In this document: in pieces, positions 8,429-17,864 of the stretch
How the letters are laid out: every line of letters starts with the position of its first letter
Position numbering within the stretch: position 1 is the stretch's first letter
DNA from: Pseudoalteromonas sp. NC201
GTDB lineage: Bacteria; Pseudomonadota; Gammaproteobacteria; Enterobacterales; Alteromonadaceae
Direction of reading: 5' to 3'
NCBI RefSeq assembly: GCF_002850255.1
Contig: NZ_CP022522.1
Coordinates: 3,757,501-3,817,500 of the forward strand
DNA: 60,000 nt
Made by a program: the position numbers and the translations under genes
Notes under the pieces: generated by a model
Database searches by the model: none
The model's input: the letters and a program-made list of their open reading frames with translations, nothing else
What the model was told of the DNA's origin: nothing

Positions 8429-8631
8429 TGGACTTTAGTCAATTAAATAAAAAGTCGGCAAAATCCTTTAATGATCAAAAAGCACTCATTAAAAAGCTTA
8501 GTCAGGGACGTGATGTCAATTGCCCAAGCTGTCAGCAACCCATAGCACTCAGTTTAAGCCAATCGACGTCAAATAGAGCTGTGGCGCAATGCCAGCAGGG
8601 TTGCACATTTATCGAGTTAGATCTCGCATAA
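8428..8631 (+). CDS. Hypothetical 67-residue protein with zinc-ribbon-like Cys pairs
   Basis: Lys-rich N-terminal half, then CPSC (residues 33-36) and, about 20 residues on, CQQGC. The spacing is that of a short zinc ribbon. The start ATG overlaps the TAA of the previous gene by one base, so the two are probably coexpressed. No signal peptide is present, so it is cytoplasmic. It is convergent with the UPF0149 gene, with three bases between the stops. Function unknown. Confidence 0.7.
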   Translation: MDFSQLNKKSAKSFNDQKALIKKLSQGRDVNCPSCQQPIALSLSQSTSNRAVAQCQQGCTFIELDLA

Positions 8632-8634
8632 AGA

Positions 8635-9204
8635 TTATTCAAATAGTCCACTATTCACTGCGGCAACTTCGACTAACTCAGCATAAGATGCGGCAAACTC
8701 GTCAGCCAATTGCGCTTGAGTTAGTTGAAACTCGGCCAGTGACTGTCCTATTTTGTCACAGTAAATCGTTAACTGTTGCTCACCAAGTGCAAAAAGCCCT
8801 AGTTGTTCTGTACTCACTTGCAAAGCTTGTTTAATATCGTCGGCGAGCGGACTGGACATCAATTGCTCGTAAAAGGGCGTTGCCGCCATTAAAAATCCTT
8901 CGGCCCAATTAATTTTTTGCTCAAGTGGTGTTTCACCATTCCAAGGCAATTGAAATTCAGTTTCGTATACCTGCTCAGAAATCTCATGATGTAAGGCCAT
9001 CAATGCAAACGCAATACTCTCATCTAATTCTGGATCCGCATTGGTTAAAGTCTTAAGCCACTTATCAACCTCAATACCGTTTGGGTCTATGCAGGTAGCA
9101 AATAAATATCCTTGTAAAAAAGCGATATCAATAGAAAGCTTGCGCGCAGAAAAGTAGTTTTCTAAATTCAGCTGATCAGCTGCAGTAAAAGAGAAGTCGT
9201 GCAT
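8635..9204 (-). CDS. UPF0149 (YecA/YgfB) family protein
   Basis: 189-residue all-helical cytoplasmic protein. Family marks are a region beginning LENYFSARK with the segment GYLFATCIDP, the central NWAEGFLMA motif, and a C-terminal helix ending EYAELVE-like. It lacks a C-terminal SEC-C zinc motif, so it is closer in length to YgfB than to YecA. YgfB-type proteins have been linked to regulation in Pseudomonas, but no molecular activity is settled. Start ATG at 9204. A 7-bp hairpin (TAGGCGC/GCGCCTA, 9221-9241) lies just upstream in the leader. Confidence 0.8.
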   Translation of the reverse strand: MHDFSFTAADQLNLENYFSARKLSIDIAFLQGYLFATCIDPNGIEVDKWLKTLTNADPELDESIAFALMALHHEISEQVYETEFQLPWNGETPLEQKINWAEGFLMAATPFYEQLMSSPLADDIKQALQVSTEQLGLFALGEQQLTIYCDKIGQSLAEFQLTQAQLADEFAASYAELVEVAAVNSGLFE

Positions 9205-9283
9205 AGTGTTGCCTTGAACTTAGGCGCCGTATCAGCGCCTACAAAAATACTTTTATATTAATAACTAACCTGAGATTAGATTA

Positions 9284-9493
9284 ATACCAATTAGTCTTAA
9301 TACTTGCTCAATTTGAAGGAGCAAATCTGACGCTAACTGCGTTAAAAATTTCTCATTTAGAACAACTAAATAGCAAAATTTTCGCCTTGCCTACATGGAT
9401 GTAGGTACCTTGGCGATAGCAGGACGCGTAAGCGGTGTTATCGGCAAGATTTTCTCGCCTCAAAATAGGTCACTTAATTAAGCAAATTGGTAT
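9284..9493. mobile_element. MITE-like intergenic repeat with terminal inverted repeats
   Basis: The longest part of the 317-bp gap between gspN and the UPF0149 gene. About 210 bp bounded by ATACCAATT and its complement AATTGGTAT, with no ORF. Inside are a CCTACAT/ATGTAGG hairpin (about 9390-9405) and a longer imperfect stem pairing CTTGGCGATAGCA with TGTTATCGGCAAG. Short noncoding elements with such ends are, from memory, common between genes in Pseudoalteromonas. No target duplication could be assigned with certainty. It lies just after the gspN stop and may also end the gsp transcript. Confidence 0.6.
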
Positions 9494-9521
9494 AACTAAA
9501 GTCTGATATGACAGAAGTATA

Positions 9522-10280
9522 TTATAAATTTACCGGGTAACGACCTTCGCCATCCGGTCTACCCAAAAACTTAACCGCATCGTGTACTTCTTTTGGTAGA
9601 CTTGCATCTGGCTTAATATTACCAGATACGCGAAACTGGAAATTGGCAGCAAGTGTCGCATCAGCCTGTAAGCCCAGACGATTTTCAGGGTCAACAAGCA
9701 CGGCAATATCTCCTGATTTACAATCGAGCTGGCCACTAAGGTCGCCGATACTAAACCAACCATTCATGCCTTTAACATCAATATTTGGACTACTTATCTC
9801 ACCATTTAGTCCTTCACAGTATGGTGCACCACTTTGGTACTTTTTCACATTGACGATAACACGCCCTTTGGCATCAACCGGCAATGGCAGGGTTACTTGA
9901 TCCATAGCCTGCTCAACACTGAAACGAAGTGAGGCATTATTTACCATCACTGATTTACTGACTAAATTCGATGAGAAATTAGCTTTTCCTGAGATCTCAT
10001 TTTTATCTCTCGCATTACCAAACTGTACATTGCCTGCCAGATCACCGAGTAGTAAAGCCGACGGTTCAAGCTCCCACTGAACCTGATTCAATTGAATGTT
10101 ATTGAATCTCACACCGCTCACTTGACCATGCCAAACAGAACCATTTACTGCACCTAGCTGCAAATTAGCTGGCAATTGACCTTTAAAAACTTGCAGCAAC
10201 ACCGCTGCTGGCATAGTAAAAGCACTAAAAATAATAAATGCGAGTAAAAATATAATGAGTAGAGATAGTGTTTTTTTCAT
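9522..10280 (-). CDS. gspN: Type II secretion system protein N
   Basis: 252-residue inner-membrane protein with one N-terminal membrane segment (residues 5-25) and a periplasmic domain. GspN is a non-universal component of the type II machine, related to AsmA-like folds, and is found last in gspC-N operons of Vibrio and Alteromonadales. Here it is also last, 2 nt after gspM. The conserved GQVSGVRFNNIQLNQVQWEL segment lies near residue 52. It has the lowest sequence conservation of the operon, and position supports the call as much as motif. Confidence 0.9.
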   Translation of the reverse strand: MKKTLSLLIIFLLAFIIFSAFTMPAAVLLQVFKGQLPANLQLGAVNGSVWHGQVSGVRFNNIQLNQVQWELEPSALLLGDLAGNVQFGNARDKNEISGKANFSSNLVSKSVMVNNASLRFSVEQAMDQVTLPLPVDAKGRVIVNVKKYQSGAPYCEGLNGEISSPNIDVKGMNGWFSIGDLSGQLDCKSGDIAVLVDPENRLGLQADATLAANFQFRVSGNIKPDASLPKEVHDAVKFLGRPDGEGRYPVNL

Positions 10281-10282
10281 AA

Positions 10283-10756
10283 TTATTTCTCTAAAACCAA
10301 GCGACTAACACGCACAAAGCCAGGTAAATTCCCTTGTGTAAGGTCTAGGTTTTCTACTTTTACTCCATGCTTATTTGTCAGTTCATCTATCCAAGCAACA
10401 AGTTTATTAAATTCCACATCATCGATGGTTAAACGCAGGCTTTCGCCACTAGGTTGCATTTTACTGATATCGATTTGAAAGCGGCCACGGGTGTTATTGA
10501 CTATCTGGCTGATATTACCGCCGCTAATCACCTGTGCAGGGCTGTTAGATTTCAGCTTATTCACGCTTTGACCAACCCAATTTACGAGCTCGTGATTACG
10601 TTTTAGCTTAGCTTCGGCATCGCTGACAGCCTGATTTAAAGGTTTGAATATACCCATTATCAGAACAAAAACGACAAAAATAACGCCGGCAACGATCAGC
10701 AGTTTTTGTTCTTGCTCTTTTAAACCACGCCAATAGTTAACTGCTTGCTGCTTCAT
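10283..10756 (-). CDS. gspM: Type II secretion system protein M
   Basis: 157 residues with a short cytoplasmic N-terminus (YWRGLKEQEQKLL), one membrane helix (about 18-38) and a small periplasmic ferredoxin-like domain. GspM binds GspL and GspE at the inner-membrane platform. The length is typical. The start overlaps the gspL stop by 4 nt. Confidence 0.95.
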   Translation of the reverse strand: MKQQAVNYWRGLKEQEQKLLIVAGVIFVVFVLIMGIFKPLNQAVSDAEAKLKRNHELVNWVGQSVNKLKSNSPAQVISGGNISQIVNNTRGRFQIDISKMQPSGESLRLTIDDVEFNKLVAWIDELTNKHGVKVENLDLTQGNLPGFVRVSRLVLEK

Positions 10757-11958
10757 GCTGCACCTCGAATACGAATTTCACCCACCACAAAGTCACCATC
10801 ATTGTTCAGGGCCCCCTGTTCAACGCTTACACCGCGTTGCTCTAAAATTGCTTTGACCTGACCAAATATCTGGAACTCTTTTGCGCGCGCTCTAATTCTG
10901 AGTTCATTCCTACGTTTGTCGTAACGTAGCGTTTCAGGAGCGAAAGCATCAACCTCTTCATAAATGGCCACAAAATGATTTGTTAATTCGAGCAAGCCGC
11001 CTTGCTCCGTACCAGATAAAGCATCAAGCTCATTTTGGATCTGTTTTTTCAATAAGTGCGGACGCACTACTTTATTTGGAAATGCCTGTTGATACATAGC
11101 AACCGCTTGGGTTTCTAGCTGATTAGCTTGATGACTTATTACATACAGTTGAGTGCCTTTAATTGCGATAAAGCTCACTACTGCCACGCTCGCCGCTATT
11201 AAGCCACTGCGCCAATCACGCCACCACTGCGGTTGCTTTTTCTTCGCAGCGAACCGACCTTGACGCAAATTAAAATCAATATTTGATAATGATTTCGCGA
11301 AGATGGCTAAAGGTAAATCGTAATCTTGTTGTTGCGCAGTGAGCGCTATCGTTTCTGAGAAATCACTTGCAGGGCTAAAATGCGCCAGCTGCTCAACACC
11401 CGCAATGGCGAGGTACTCGTTAACCCAGCTAAGTTCAGCAGTGCCAACTTGCCAAGCATTGTGTTTGAATAGCCATTGCAGCCCTAACTGCACGGCACTA
11501 GTCATCTCTTCATGAAGCGGCAGACATAAGGCGTCTGGTAGCGCTTTACTTACACTGATCCCTGCGTCATCGAAGGCACTAAACCAGCTTTGTAGCCAAC
11601 TGCTATCACAAATCGCAACATCGATAGTATGTGTGTCGGCTTTCATACCCGGTTTACCAATTGCGATAAATAGCGCATCGATGTCGGTCGCGACATGTTC
11701 CTCAAGCATAAATGGTAAGGCTTGCTCTAGTTTCCTATTCCATTTTGCTGGTAATTCTAGCGTGCGTAACTGCACCGCTGTCGCTGGTAGTAACAAAACA
11801 ACTGGTCTCGTTTGCGCTTTTTCGGCAAGGCTACCAAGCTGTTCACTCCCTTCTAATTCACCACTGGCAATAATTTGTTGTTGTTCTGTTGACCACACTA
11901 ACCAGTGTATTGTCGCCTGGTGTGACTGATCCACACGGATCAATAATTGTTCTGTCAC
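10753..11958 (-). CDS. gspL: Type II secretion system protein L
   Basis: 401-residue bitopic protein that couples the GspE ATPase to the membrane platform. The cytoplasmic actin-like domain covers about residues 1-245. A membrane helix (SGLIAASVAVVSFIAIKG) lies near 252-270, followed by a periplasmic ferredoxin-like domain. The start is a GTG at 11958, sharing GTGA with the gspK stop. The length is normal for the family. Confidence 0.95.
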   Translation of the reverse strand: MTEQLLIRVDQSHQATIHWLVWSTEQQQIIASGELEGSEQLGSLAEKAQTRPVVLLLPATAVQLRTLELPAKWNRKLEQALPFMLEEHVATDIDALFIAIGKPGMKADTHTIDVAICDSSWLQSWFSAFDDAGISVSKALPDALCLPLHEEMTSAVQLGLQWLFKHNAWQVGTAELSWVNEYLAIAGVEQLAHFSPASDFSETIALTAQQQDYDLPLAIFAKSLSNIDFNLRQGRFAAKKKQPQWWRDWRSGLIAASVAVVSFIAIKGTQLYVISHQANQLETQAVAMYQQAFPNKVVRPHLLKKQIQNELDALSGTEQGGLLELTNHFVAIYEEVDAFAPETLRYDKRRNELRIRARAKEFQIFGQVKAILEQRGVSVEQGALNNDGDFVVGEIRIRGAA

Positions 11959-12956
11959 TCTACGCCTCCAAATTTACGAGCAAGCACGTACGCTTTACCA
12001 TCTTTTGTTTCTATAATTGATGTGAGAGAAAAGCGTCGCTCATCAAACACAGCTGTTGCTCGCAACTGAAAATAATTGCTGTTAATCGTAAAAATTTTGG
12101 AAGTCTTGTTAGGGTCTTTGACCCCTTGATTCGCGACTTCCGTGTAAAATTCATTGATATCGGTAAAACCTTTTTTCGGCCTTGCAGAAATAATAGCTTC
12201 AGCACCTGATTTCGATAAACCAGGCATAAGCGCACTGAGTAAAAGCGCTTGTTCTGGCAATATCGTATTGACGTTTACCGCGAGCTCCTCACTACCGGGG
12301 ATCACGCAAACATAAGGCTTAATTTTTTCCATCACCAGTGGGTTAAAGCCCTTAATCACGCGTAGCTCACTAACAGACGCCATCAAATTATTAGCCGTTA
12401 AATAAGGCGTCTGATTAGACATATACTCGTCTTCTTCTGCCCCTGAGCGGTAAGTAATGCTATCTTCGTCAAGCCAATCGTAGACACTATCAGCAAGGGC
12501 TTCCTCGCTTTCGTTACTCGGCAAATCCTCAATATTCTTCAAAAGCTCCAATAGCGCAGCATGGGCTGGGTTAGTGTTCTTTCCACCAATCTGCTGACCA
12601 CCTTGGTTATTTCCATTTGTTTGTGACTTTGCTCTCAAGGCATTCAGGTTTAGGCATGCCTGTAAGTCTGTAACTTTACCGCTCAACGTACCATGGTCAA
12701 CGGGGTAAGGCACTTCTTCACGAGCCCAAGGCTGGTCTAGATTAACGGTATCAGGATCATCTTTTTTCGCTTGTATCAACGCTCTTTTGACTAATTCCTC
12801 AGCACCATAGCTATACCACTTGGCTTGTTGCTGAGTTTGAATATTCGAGGCCTTTTGTACCTGCACCATTAAACTACTCGCCATTTCAGCGGCAATTGTC
12901 GCTGCCAATGCAACGATGAAAAGTACGATAACAAGCGCTGCACCTTGCTGCTTCAT
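11955..12956 (-). CDS. gspK: Minor pseudopilin GspK
   Basis: 333-residue minor pseudopilin that caps the pseudopilus with GspI and GspJ. The short leader MKQQG is followed by AALVIVLFIVALAA. As usual in GspK, the mature protein lacks the Glu5 found in other pseudopilins. A helix-hairpin-helix-like region near SGAEAIISARP and the large alpha domain are present. The start overlaps the gspJ stop (ATGA). Confidence 0.95.
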   Translation of the reverse strand: MKQQGAALVIVLFIVALAATIAAEMASSLMVQVQKASNIQTQQQAKWYSYGAEELVKRALIQAKKDDPDTVNLDQPWAREEVPYPVDHGTLSGKVTDLQACLNLNALRAKSQTNGNNQGGQQIGGKNTNPAHAALLELLKNIEDLPSNESEEALADSVYDWLDEDSITYRSGAEEDEYMSNQTPYLTANNLMASVSELRVIKGFNPLVMEKIKPYVCVIPGSEELAVNVNTILPEQALLLSALMPGLSKSGAEAIISARPKKGFTDINEFYTEVANQGVKDPNKTSKIFTINSNYFQLRATAVFDERRFSLTSIIETKDGKAYVLARKFGGVE

Positions 12957-13591
12957 GGCTGTTGCCCCTTATCATCAGCGACACCACTGCCTGGCGTTAA
13001 AAATAAACGGCTTATTGGATCCGAGTCTTTTCTTTGCAACGTCACTTTAATCGCTTTAGGTAACGATTTCGACTTCCAATCAGCTTGCCATTTTAGTTTG
13101 TCGTCCAAAAATTCAAACTTTAATTCTTCGACATCTTCCAAGATGACCTGCGCGCGTGGCTCTGTTCCATCTAGCTGATCAACGTATATTCGATAAATAC
13201 GCTCAAGCTTGTCATCGATAACCCGATAGCCCACTGCCTGCAGTTCAGAGCGAGGCAATAAACTAATAGGGTTAGTCCAACCATCACGAACAAAAGCGAT
13301 ACCATCATATTGGCTCTCAAGCTCATACCGGCCATGGATGATATAAGTTGGGCTAAAATCCCCTGCTTCATTTCTGACTTCTCGCTTAGTGATCTGATTA
13401 AAATCCTGATCCATCAAGCGGAAAGTCGTTTGTAGACCTTCAATTTCGGCAATTTTTTCCGCTGATGCAGCTTGGGCCTTCAGCGTTGAATCTAAAATTT
13501 GGTGAGTCGCCGTCACCACCACCGCTAAAATAGCCAGTGCCAACAATACTTCTATTAGCGTGAAACCACGCTGAGGTGTACGCACTGTCAC
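12953..13591 (-). CDS. gspJ: Minor pseudopilin GspJ
   Basis: 212 residues with prepilin leader MTVRTPQRG and cleavage before FTLIEVLLALAILA, Glu5 of the mature protein being present. The C-terminal domain is beta-rich. It forms the tip complex with GspI, GspK and GspH. The start is GTG, overlapping the last base of the gspI stop (TAGTG). Confidence 0.95.
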   Translation of the reverse strand: MTVRTPQRGFTLIEVLLALAILAVVVTATHQILDSTLKAQAASAEKIAEIEGLQTTFRLMDQDFNQITKREVRNEAGDFSPTYIIHGRYELESQYDGIAFVRDGWTNPISLLPRSELQAVGYRVIDDKLERIYRIYVDQLDGTEPRAQVILEDVEELKFEFLDDKLKWQADWKSKSLPKAIKVTLQRKDSDPISRLFLTPGSGVADDKGQQP

Positions 13592-13968
13592 TACTTACTC
13601 CGGTACATAAAAGTGGTGATGTCATACACTGAGTTTTTGAGTTCAGGTTCGCGGAAAACGTGCACGGTGAGCTTTACAAAGCTAGGATCTGCGGTTTGTT
13701 GGATATGCTGTTGCCAATACCAAGTGACCCCGGCCATTTCCTCTTCGCCTTTGTTACCATTCTTCCCATGCCAGTCATCGCCTTGCGCACGCAAAAATAC
13801 CAAGCGATTTTCTGCCACCCACGACGCATAGGTCTGCTCTTCAAGCGAGCCGATATGGTTTATATGTTCGCTTGTTGCTTGCATTGCAGCAATACCAGCG
13901 ACAGCACAAATACTGAGCGCAACCATGACTTCAAGTAAGGTAAAGCCTACGCTTTTTTTAGCGTTCAT
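13591..13968 (-). CDS. gspI: Minor pseudopilin GspI
   Basis: 125 residues. The leader MNAKKSVG is cut by the prepilin peptidase before FTLLEVMVALSICAVAG. The length and the conserved YASWVAENRL segment near residue 42 are typical. It is the initiator of the pseudopilus tip. The start overlaps the gspH stop (ATGA). Confidence 0.95.
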   Translation of the reverse strand: MNAKKSVGFTLLEVMVALSICAVAGIAAMQATSEHINHIGSLEEQTYASWVAENRLVFLRAQGDDWHGKNGNKGEEEMAGVTWYWQQHIQQTADPSFVKLTVHVFREPELKNSVYDITTFMYRSK

Positions 13969-14558
13969 TCTTCAGGTTCCCGCTTCAGCCCTACTGGTGC
14001 CATAAATTCACCTTCGACAAAAAATATTGGCTCTTGAAGCTCTTTATTTTCCACACTTAATCTAAATGCGCTGACTTCACCGGAAGATAAAATAAGTACT
14101 TGCGGGATCTTGAGCTTTTTAAGTTCAAGCAAATTGTCGTCGTCGCCGCCACTCATCAACTCTCGCCAATTTGCTTGCTCAAGTAAGTTATCTTGAGACC
14201 AAGGCAGATCTTCTAAGATTAATTCCACTTTGTACTGCTCAGGCAGCTCAATTGGTTTGTAGATATCGTCGGCTTCGAAAGTTCGCCACTTCTCACCGTC
14301 AAAAACCAAAAACTCAATCACACCTTTATCTAAGTGAAAACCAAGTTCAACCTGATTTAGTACTGCAAATTCTGATGCAAGATTAATCGTCCCCTGCACA
14401 CGCATAGCCATGGTTTCGAGCTCTTCCTCATCACTATCACTGACGGTATAAGTAATGAGGTTTACTGAAAAAGCAATGATCACCAAGACAATAAGGACTT
14501 CTAGTAAACTAAAGCCCTTTACCTTAGCTAATGCCGGTTTATGCAGAGGTGCTAACAT
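13965..14558 (-). CDS. gspH: Minor pseudopilin GspH
   Basis: 197 residues. The prepilin signature is KVKG before FSLLEVLIVLVIIAF, with a longer leader (15 residues) than the others. The globular part has the GspH beta-sandwich features (the A-M-R-V region near residue 52, and a C-terminal strand ending in EGEFMAPVG). It links the pseudopilus shaft to the tip complex. Three nt separate it from gspG. Confidence 0.93.
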   Translation of the reverse strand: MLAPLHKPALAKVKGFSLLEVLIVLVIIAFSVNLITYTVSDSDEEELETMAMRVQGTINLASEFAVLNQVELGFHLDKGVIEFLVFDGEKWRTFEADDIYKPIELPEQYKVELILEDLPWSQDNLLEQANWRELMSGGDDDNLLELKKLKIPQVLILSSGEVSAFRLSVENKELQEPIFFVEGEFMAPVGLKREPEE

Positions 14559-14561
14559 AGA

Positions 14562-14987
14562 TTAACGTTCGTCTTCCGTATCCCAGTTACCGATATCATC
14601 ATCAGTTCCAACTTCGCCATCCGGACCCATTGAAAAGATATCGATTTGGCTCATTTCGCCAGGACTTACTAATTGGTAAGGATTACCCCATGGATCTTCT
14701 GGAAGCTTAGAAATAAAGCCACCTTCAGGGAAACGTTTTGGTACCGGGTCAATATTGGTTTGCGTTACCAAAGCTTCCAAGCCTTGCTCTGTAGTTGGAT
14801 AGCGTTTGTTTTTTAGTTTGTACATCTTCATTGCGTCTTCAATCTGACGAATATCTAGACGTGCCTTTTCTTTTGCTGCTTCTTCTTGTTGACCCATCAC
14901 GTTAGGCGCAACGATAGATAAGATCATACCGATGATAACAAGTACCACCATCACTTCTAGTAGTGAGAAACCTGATTGTTTTTTCAC
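14562..14987 (-). CDS. gspG: Major pseudopilin GspG
   Basis: The main subunit of the periplasmic pseudopilus. The frame is open for eleven more codons upstream from an ATG, but a GTG at 14987 gives MKKQSG before FSLLEVMVVLVIIGM, the normal six-residue leader. It is preceded at 8 nt by GAGG, so that start is chosen (about 141 residues). The region with the calcium-binding loop (MGPDGEVGTDDDIGNW) is intact near the C-terminus. It is normally made in large excess over the other pseudopilins. The prepilin peptidase gene gspO/pilD is not in the window. Confidence 0.95.
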   Translation of the reverse strand: MKKQSGFSLLEVMVVLVIIGMILSIVAPNVMGQQEEAAKEKARLDIRQIEDAMKMYKLKNKRYPTTEQGLEALVTQTNIDPVPKRFPEGGFISKLPEDPWGNPYQLVSPGEMSQIDIFSMGPDGEVGTDDDIGNWDTEDER

Positions 14988-15051
14988 AATGTTTACCTCA
15001 ATGCTGTTATTGATGACCATGCAAAAACATGCGATGGCCTTTCCTTTTTGA

Positions 15052-16278
15052 CTACAATCCTACGGCTTTGTTCATCGCCATAATCGGCTGAAGAATCGCC
15101 ATAACTATAAAGAGTACAATAATTGCCATCGTCGCTATCATCGCAGGTTCTAGCAACTTCAGCGAGACATTTACCATACTTTCAAATTCTCTTTCTTGGT
15201 TATTCGCTGCACGCTCAAGCATCTGTTCTAATTCACCCGACTTTTCTCCGCTGGCAATCATGTGCAGCATCATAGGTGGGAACATTTTGGTCTGTTGCAA
15301 CGACGCTCTAAGGCTTGCACCTTCACTCACCCGAGTCGCAGCTTCAGCAACGGAGGCTTTGATTTTTTCGTTCTCAAGTACTTGGCCTGAGATTTTCATG
15401 CCCTCAAGTAGCGGAACAGAACTCGATGAGAGAATACTTAAGGTACGCGCAAATCGTGCAGTATTGACACTGCGAGTTACCTTACCAAGACCTGGTAAAC
15501 TCAGCAGCTTACTATCATACCAAAAGCGGATCTTAGGTTTTTGTAATGCTTTTTTAATCGCGTAGGTGCCAATGACAACCACTGCCAATGTGATCATCCA
15601 GTAGTTTTGTACAAAATTACTGGCAGCCATAACCCACTCTGTTGTCCAAGGCAGTGCTTGCTTAGATTTCTCAAAGGTCTTCAAGATCTTTGGTACTACC
15701 GTTCCCAATAGAATGGAAACAATCGCGATAGCAAAGATGACCAAAATAATGGGATACACCATCGCTTGCGTAATTTGGCTGCGCATATGCTGGCGCTGTT
15801 CAGTGTAATCGGCCAAGCGATTTAGTACTTCATCTAAGTGCCCTGACTTTTCTCCAGCGGCAACCATTGAGCGGTACAAGTGATCAAATACGTGAGGAAA
15901 CTCCGACATACCATCTGCGAGTGTATAACCTTCAACGACTTTTGATCTTACCGCCATCAGCATACGCTTTAGTCTTGGCTTTTCGCATTGCTCAGCTACA
16001 GCCATCACCGCAGCTTCAACAGGTAAAGAGGATTGGATCAAGGTCGCCAACTGGCGCGTGATCAAGGCAAGGTCTGATACCGAGGGACGGTAGCCTTTAA
16101 AAAGCGTAAAACCACCACTACTTTGGTTTTTATCTTTCTCCGCAGCAGGCAAAACTTCAAGTGGCATCATGGCTTTTTCTCTTAGCATCTGCCTAACTTG
16201 CTTCGCCGTATCCGCCTCTAAAATTCCTTTCTTCTCTTTGCCTTTACCATCTAAGGCGCGGTATTCAAACGCTGCCAT
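15052..16278 (-). CDS. gspF: Type II secretion system inner-membrane protein F
   Basis: 408-residue polytopic platform protein with duplicated cytoplasmic helical domains, each marked by the G-E(K/R)SG motif (GEKSGHL near residue 137 and GEKSGEL near 342), and three membrane segments. It contacts GspE and GspL and is thought to help add or remove pseudopilins. The start shares one base with the gspE stop (TAATG). The 64-nt gap before gspG has no clear terminator. Confidence 0.97.
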   Translation of the reverse strand: MAAFEYRALDGKGKEKKGILEADTAKQVRQMLREKAMMPLEVLPAAEKDKNQSSGGFTLFKGYRPSVSDLALITRQLATLIQSSLPVEAAVMAVAEQCEKPRLKRMLMAVRSKVVEGYTLADGMSEFPHVFDHLYRSMVAAGEKSGHLDEVLNRLADYTEQRQHMRSQITQAMVYPIILVIFAIAIVSILLGTVVPKILKTFEKSKQALPWTTEWVMAASNFVQNYWMITLAVVVIGTYAIKKALQKPKIRFWYDSKLLSLPGLGKVTRSVNTARFARTLSILSSSSVPLLEGMKISGQVLENEKIKASVAEAATRVSEGASLRASLQQTKMFPPMMLHMIASGEKSGELEQMLERAANNQEREFESMVNVSLKLLEPAMIATMAIIVLFIVMAILQPIMAMNKAVGL

Positions 16279-17864
16279 TAGCCTTCCTCACGTGTTACAC
16301 GCATTACTTCTTCTAAGGTTGTTTGACCAGCAAGTACTCGCGAACAGCCATCTTGTCGGATGCTTGGCGTACGCTTACGAATATACTTCTCAACCGCCTG
16401 CTCACCTTTACCGTTATGAATAAGTTCACGGATGGGCTCATCAACGATGAGAAGCTCATGAATACCTGTACGGCCTTTGTAACCATTGAAGTTACACTCT
16501 TCACAGCCGACTGCACGGAAGATTTGCGTGCCACTGTCTTTGGCCACACCCAGTAGTTCACATTCTCGTTCATCCGCCAAATGCGCTTCTTTACAGTTAG
16601 GGCAAAGCGTTCTTACCAATCGCTGTGACAGCACGCCTAGCAGTGATGAACTCAAAAGAAACGGCTCAACCCCCATATCTTCCATACGCGTGATAGCACC
16701 GGCGGCTGTATTCGTGTGTAGTGTGGATAATACCAAGTGACCGGTCAAAGATGCTTGAACACCAATTTGCGCGGTTTCTAAATCTCGGATCTCACCGACC
16801 ATCACTACATCGGGATCTTGACGTAGGATTGCACGTAAACCTCGAGCGAATGTCATATCCACTTTTGGATTCACTTGTGTTTGGCCAATGCCAGGGATCT
16901 CATATTCAATCGGATCTTCAACCGTTAAAATATTGCGATCCTTAGAATTGATTTGTGTCATGCCTGCGTACAGGGTCGTACTCTTACCTGAACCCGTTGG
17001 ACCAGTAACCAGTATAATACCGTGAGGCTTGGCTATGATCTCTGCAAACGCATCGCGGTTTGCTTGGGTCATGCCCAAATCTTCGAGATCTAATCGCGCA
17101 TTATTTTTGTCTAACAGACGTAGCACCACTCGTTCACCAAAGCTTGATGGCATCGTTGATACACGCACATCCACGGCTCGTCCCGCGATCCGCAGACTAA
17201 TACGACCATCTTGCGGCACACGTTTTTCTGCGATGTCGAGCTTAGCCATTACTTTGATACGAGAAACTAATAATGAAGACAATTTACGGTTTGGCTTCAA
17301 GACTTCTTTCAGTACACCATCAACCCTAAAGCGAATAACTAGTTCTTGCTCGAATGTTTCGATATGAATATCCGATGCACCTTCTTTTATCGCTTCACTC
17401 AACATGGCATTAATTAGCTTGATGATAGGCGCATCATCATCCGCGGCAAGCAGGTCTTCTGTTTGTGGCAATTCTTCAGCAAGCGAGAACAAGTCCATCT
17501 CGTTGCCGATGTCTTCCATCATCTGTTGTGTTTCAGAGCTGTCTCTTTGATAAGACGCCTCAAGCATATGCTCAAAGCGTTCTTCATCTAAAGCTTCGAG
17601 ATGTAATGTCTTTCCTGCAACTCGGCGTACCTCCATCAGCGTTTCAAGATCAAGCGTACCTTTGTGAAAGAGCTTAGCCTGATCGCCATCAGGGCTGAGT
17701 AACACCCCTTTGCGACGTGCAAACGAAAATGGCAAACGTAAAGTGATTGCAGGGACGGGCGGCATTTCAGCCACCTCACCTAGTATTGGCTCAGCGCTTT
17801 GCAGCTGCGCTGCCATCTCTTCAGCTTCAGCTCCTAAATCCGGCGTGACTTTCTCATCAATCAT
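16278..17864 (-). CDS. gspE: Type II secretion ATPase GspE
   Basis: Hexameric cytoplasmic ATPase that drives pseudopilus assembly. About 528 residues: an N-terminal GspL-binding region, then an ATPase core with Walker [10 protein letters not shown] (about 288-296), Asp box, Walker B and His box (LSTLHTN). A Cys4 zinc site (CPNC and CEEC) follows. The ATG at 17864 has AGAG at a suitable distance. A GTG two codons earlier is also open. Either start lies inside the end of gspD, so translation is coupled. Confidence 0.97.
   Translation of the reverse strand: MIDEKVTPDLGAEAEEMAAQLQSAEPILGEVAEMPPVPAITLRLPFSFARRKGVLLSPDGDQAKLFHKGTLDLETLMEVRRVAGKTLHLEALDEERFEHMLEASYQRDSSETQQMMEDIGNEMDLFSLAEELPQTEDLLAADDDAPIIKLINAMLSEAIKEGASDIHIETFEQELVIRFRVDGVLKEVLKPNRKLSSLLVSRIKVMAKLDIAEKRVPQDGRISLRIAGRAVDVRVSTMPSSFGERVVLRLLDKNNARLDLEDLGMTQANRDAFAEIIAKPHGIILVTGPTGSGKSTTLYAGMTQINSKDRNILTVEDPIEYEIPGIGQTQVNPKVDMTFARGLRAILRQDPDVVMVGEIRDLETAQIGVQASLTGHLVLSTLHTNTAAGAITRMEDMGVEPFLLSSSLLGVLSQRLVRTLCPNCKEAHLADERECELLGVAKDSGTQIFRAVGCEECNFNGYKGRTGIHELLIVDEPIRELIHNGKGEQAVEKYIRKRTPSIRQDGCSRVLAGQTTLEEVMRVTREEG

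Noticed and set aside
9221..9241. TAGGCGC/GCGCCTA hairpin as a terminator
   Set aside because: No T-tract on either strand, and it lies in the leader of the UPF0149 gene rather than after a gene.
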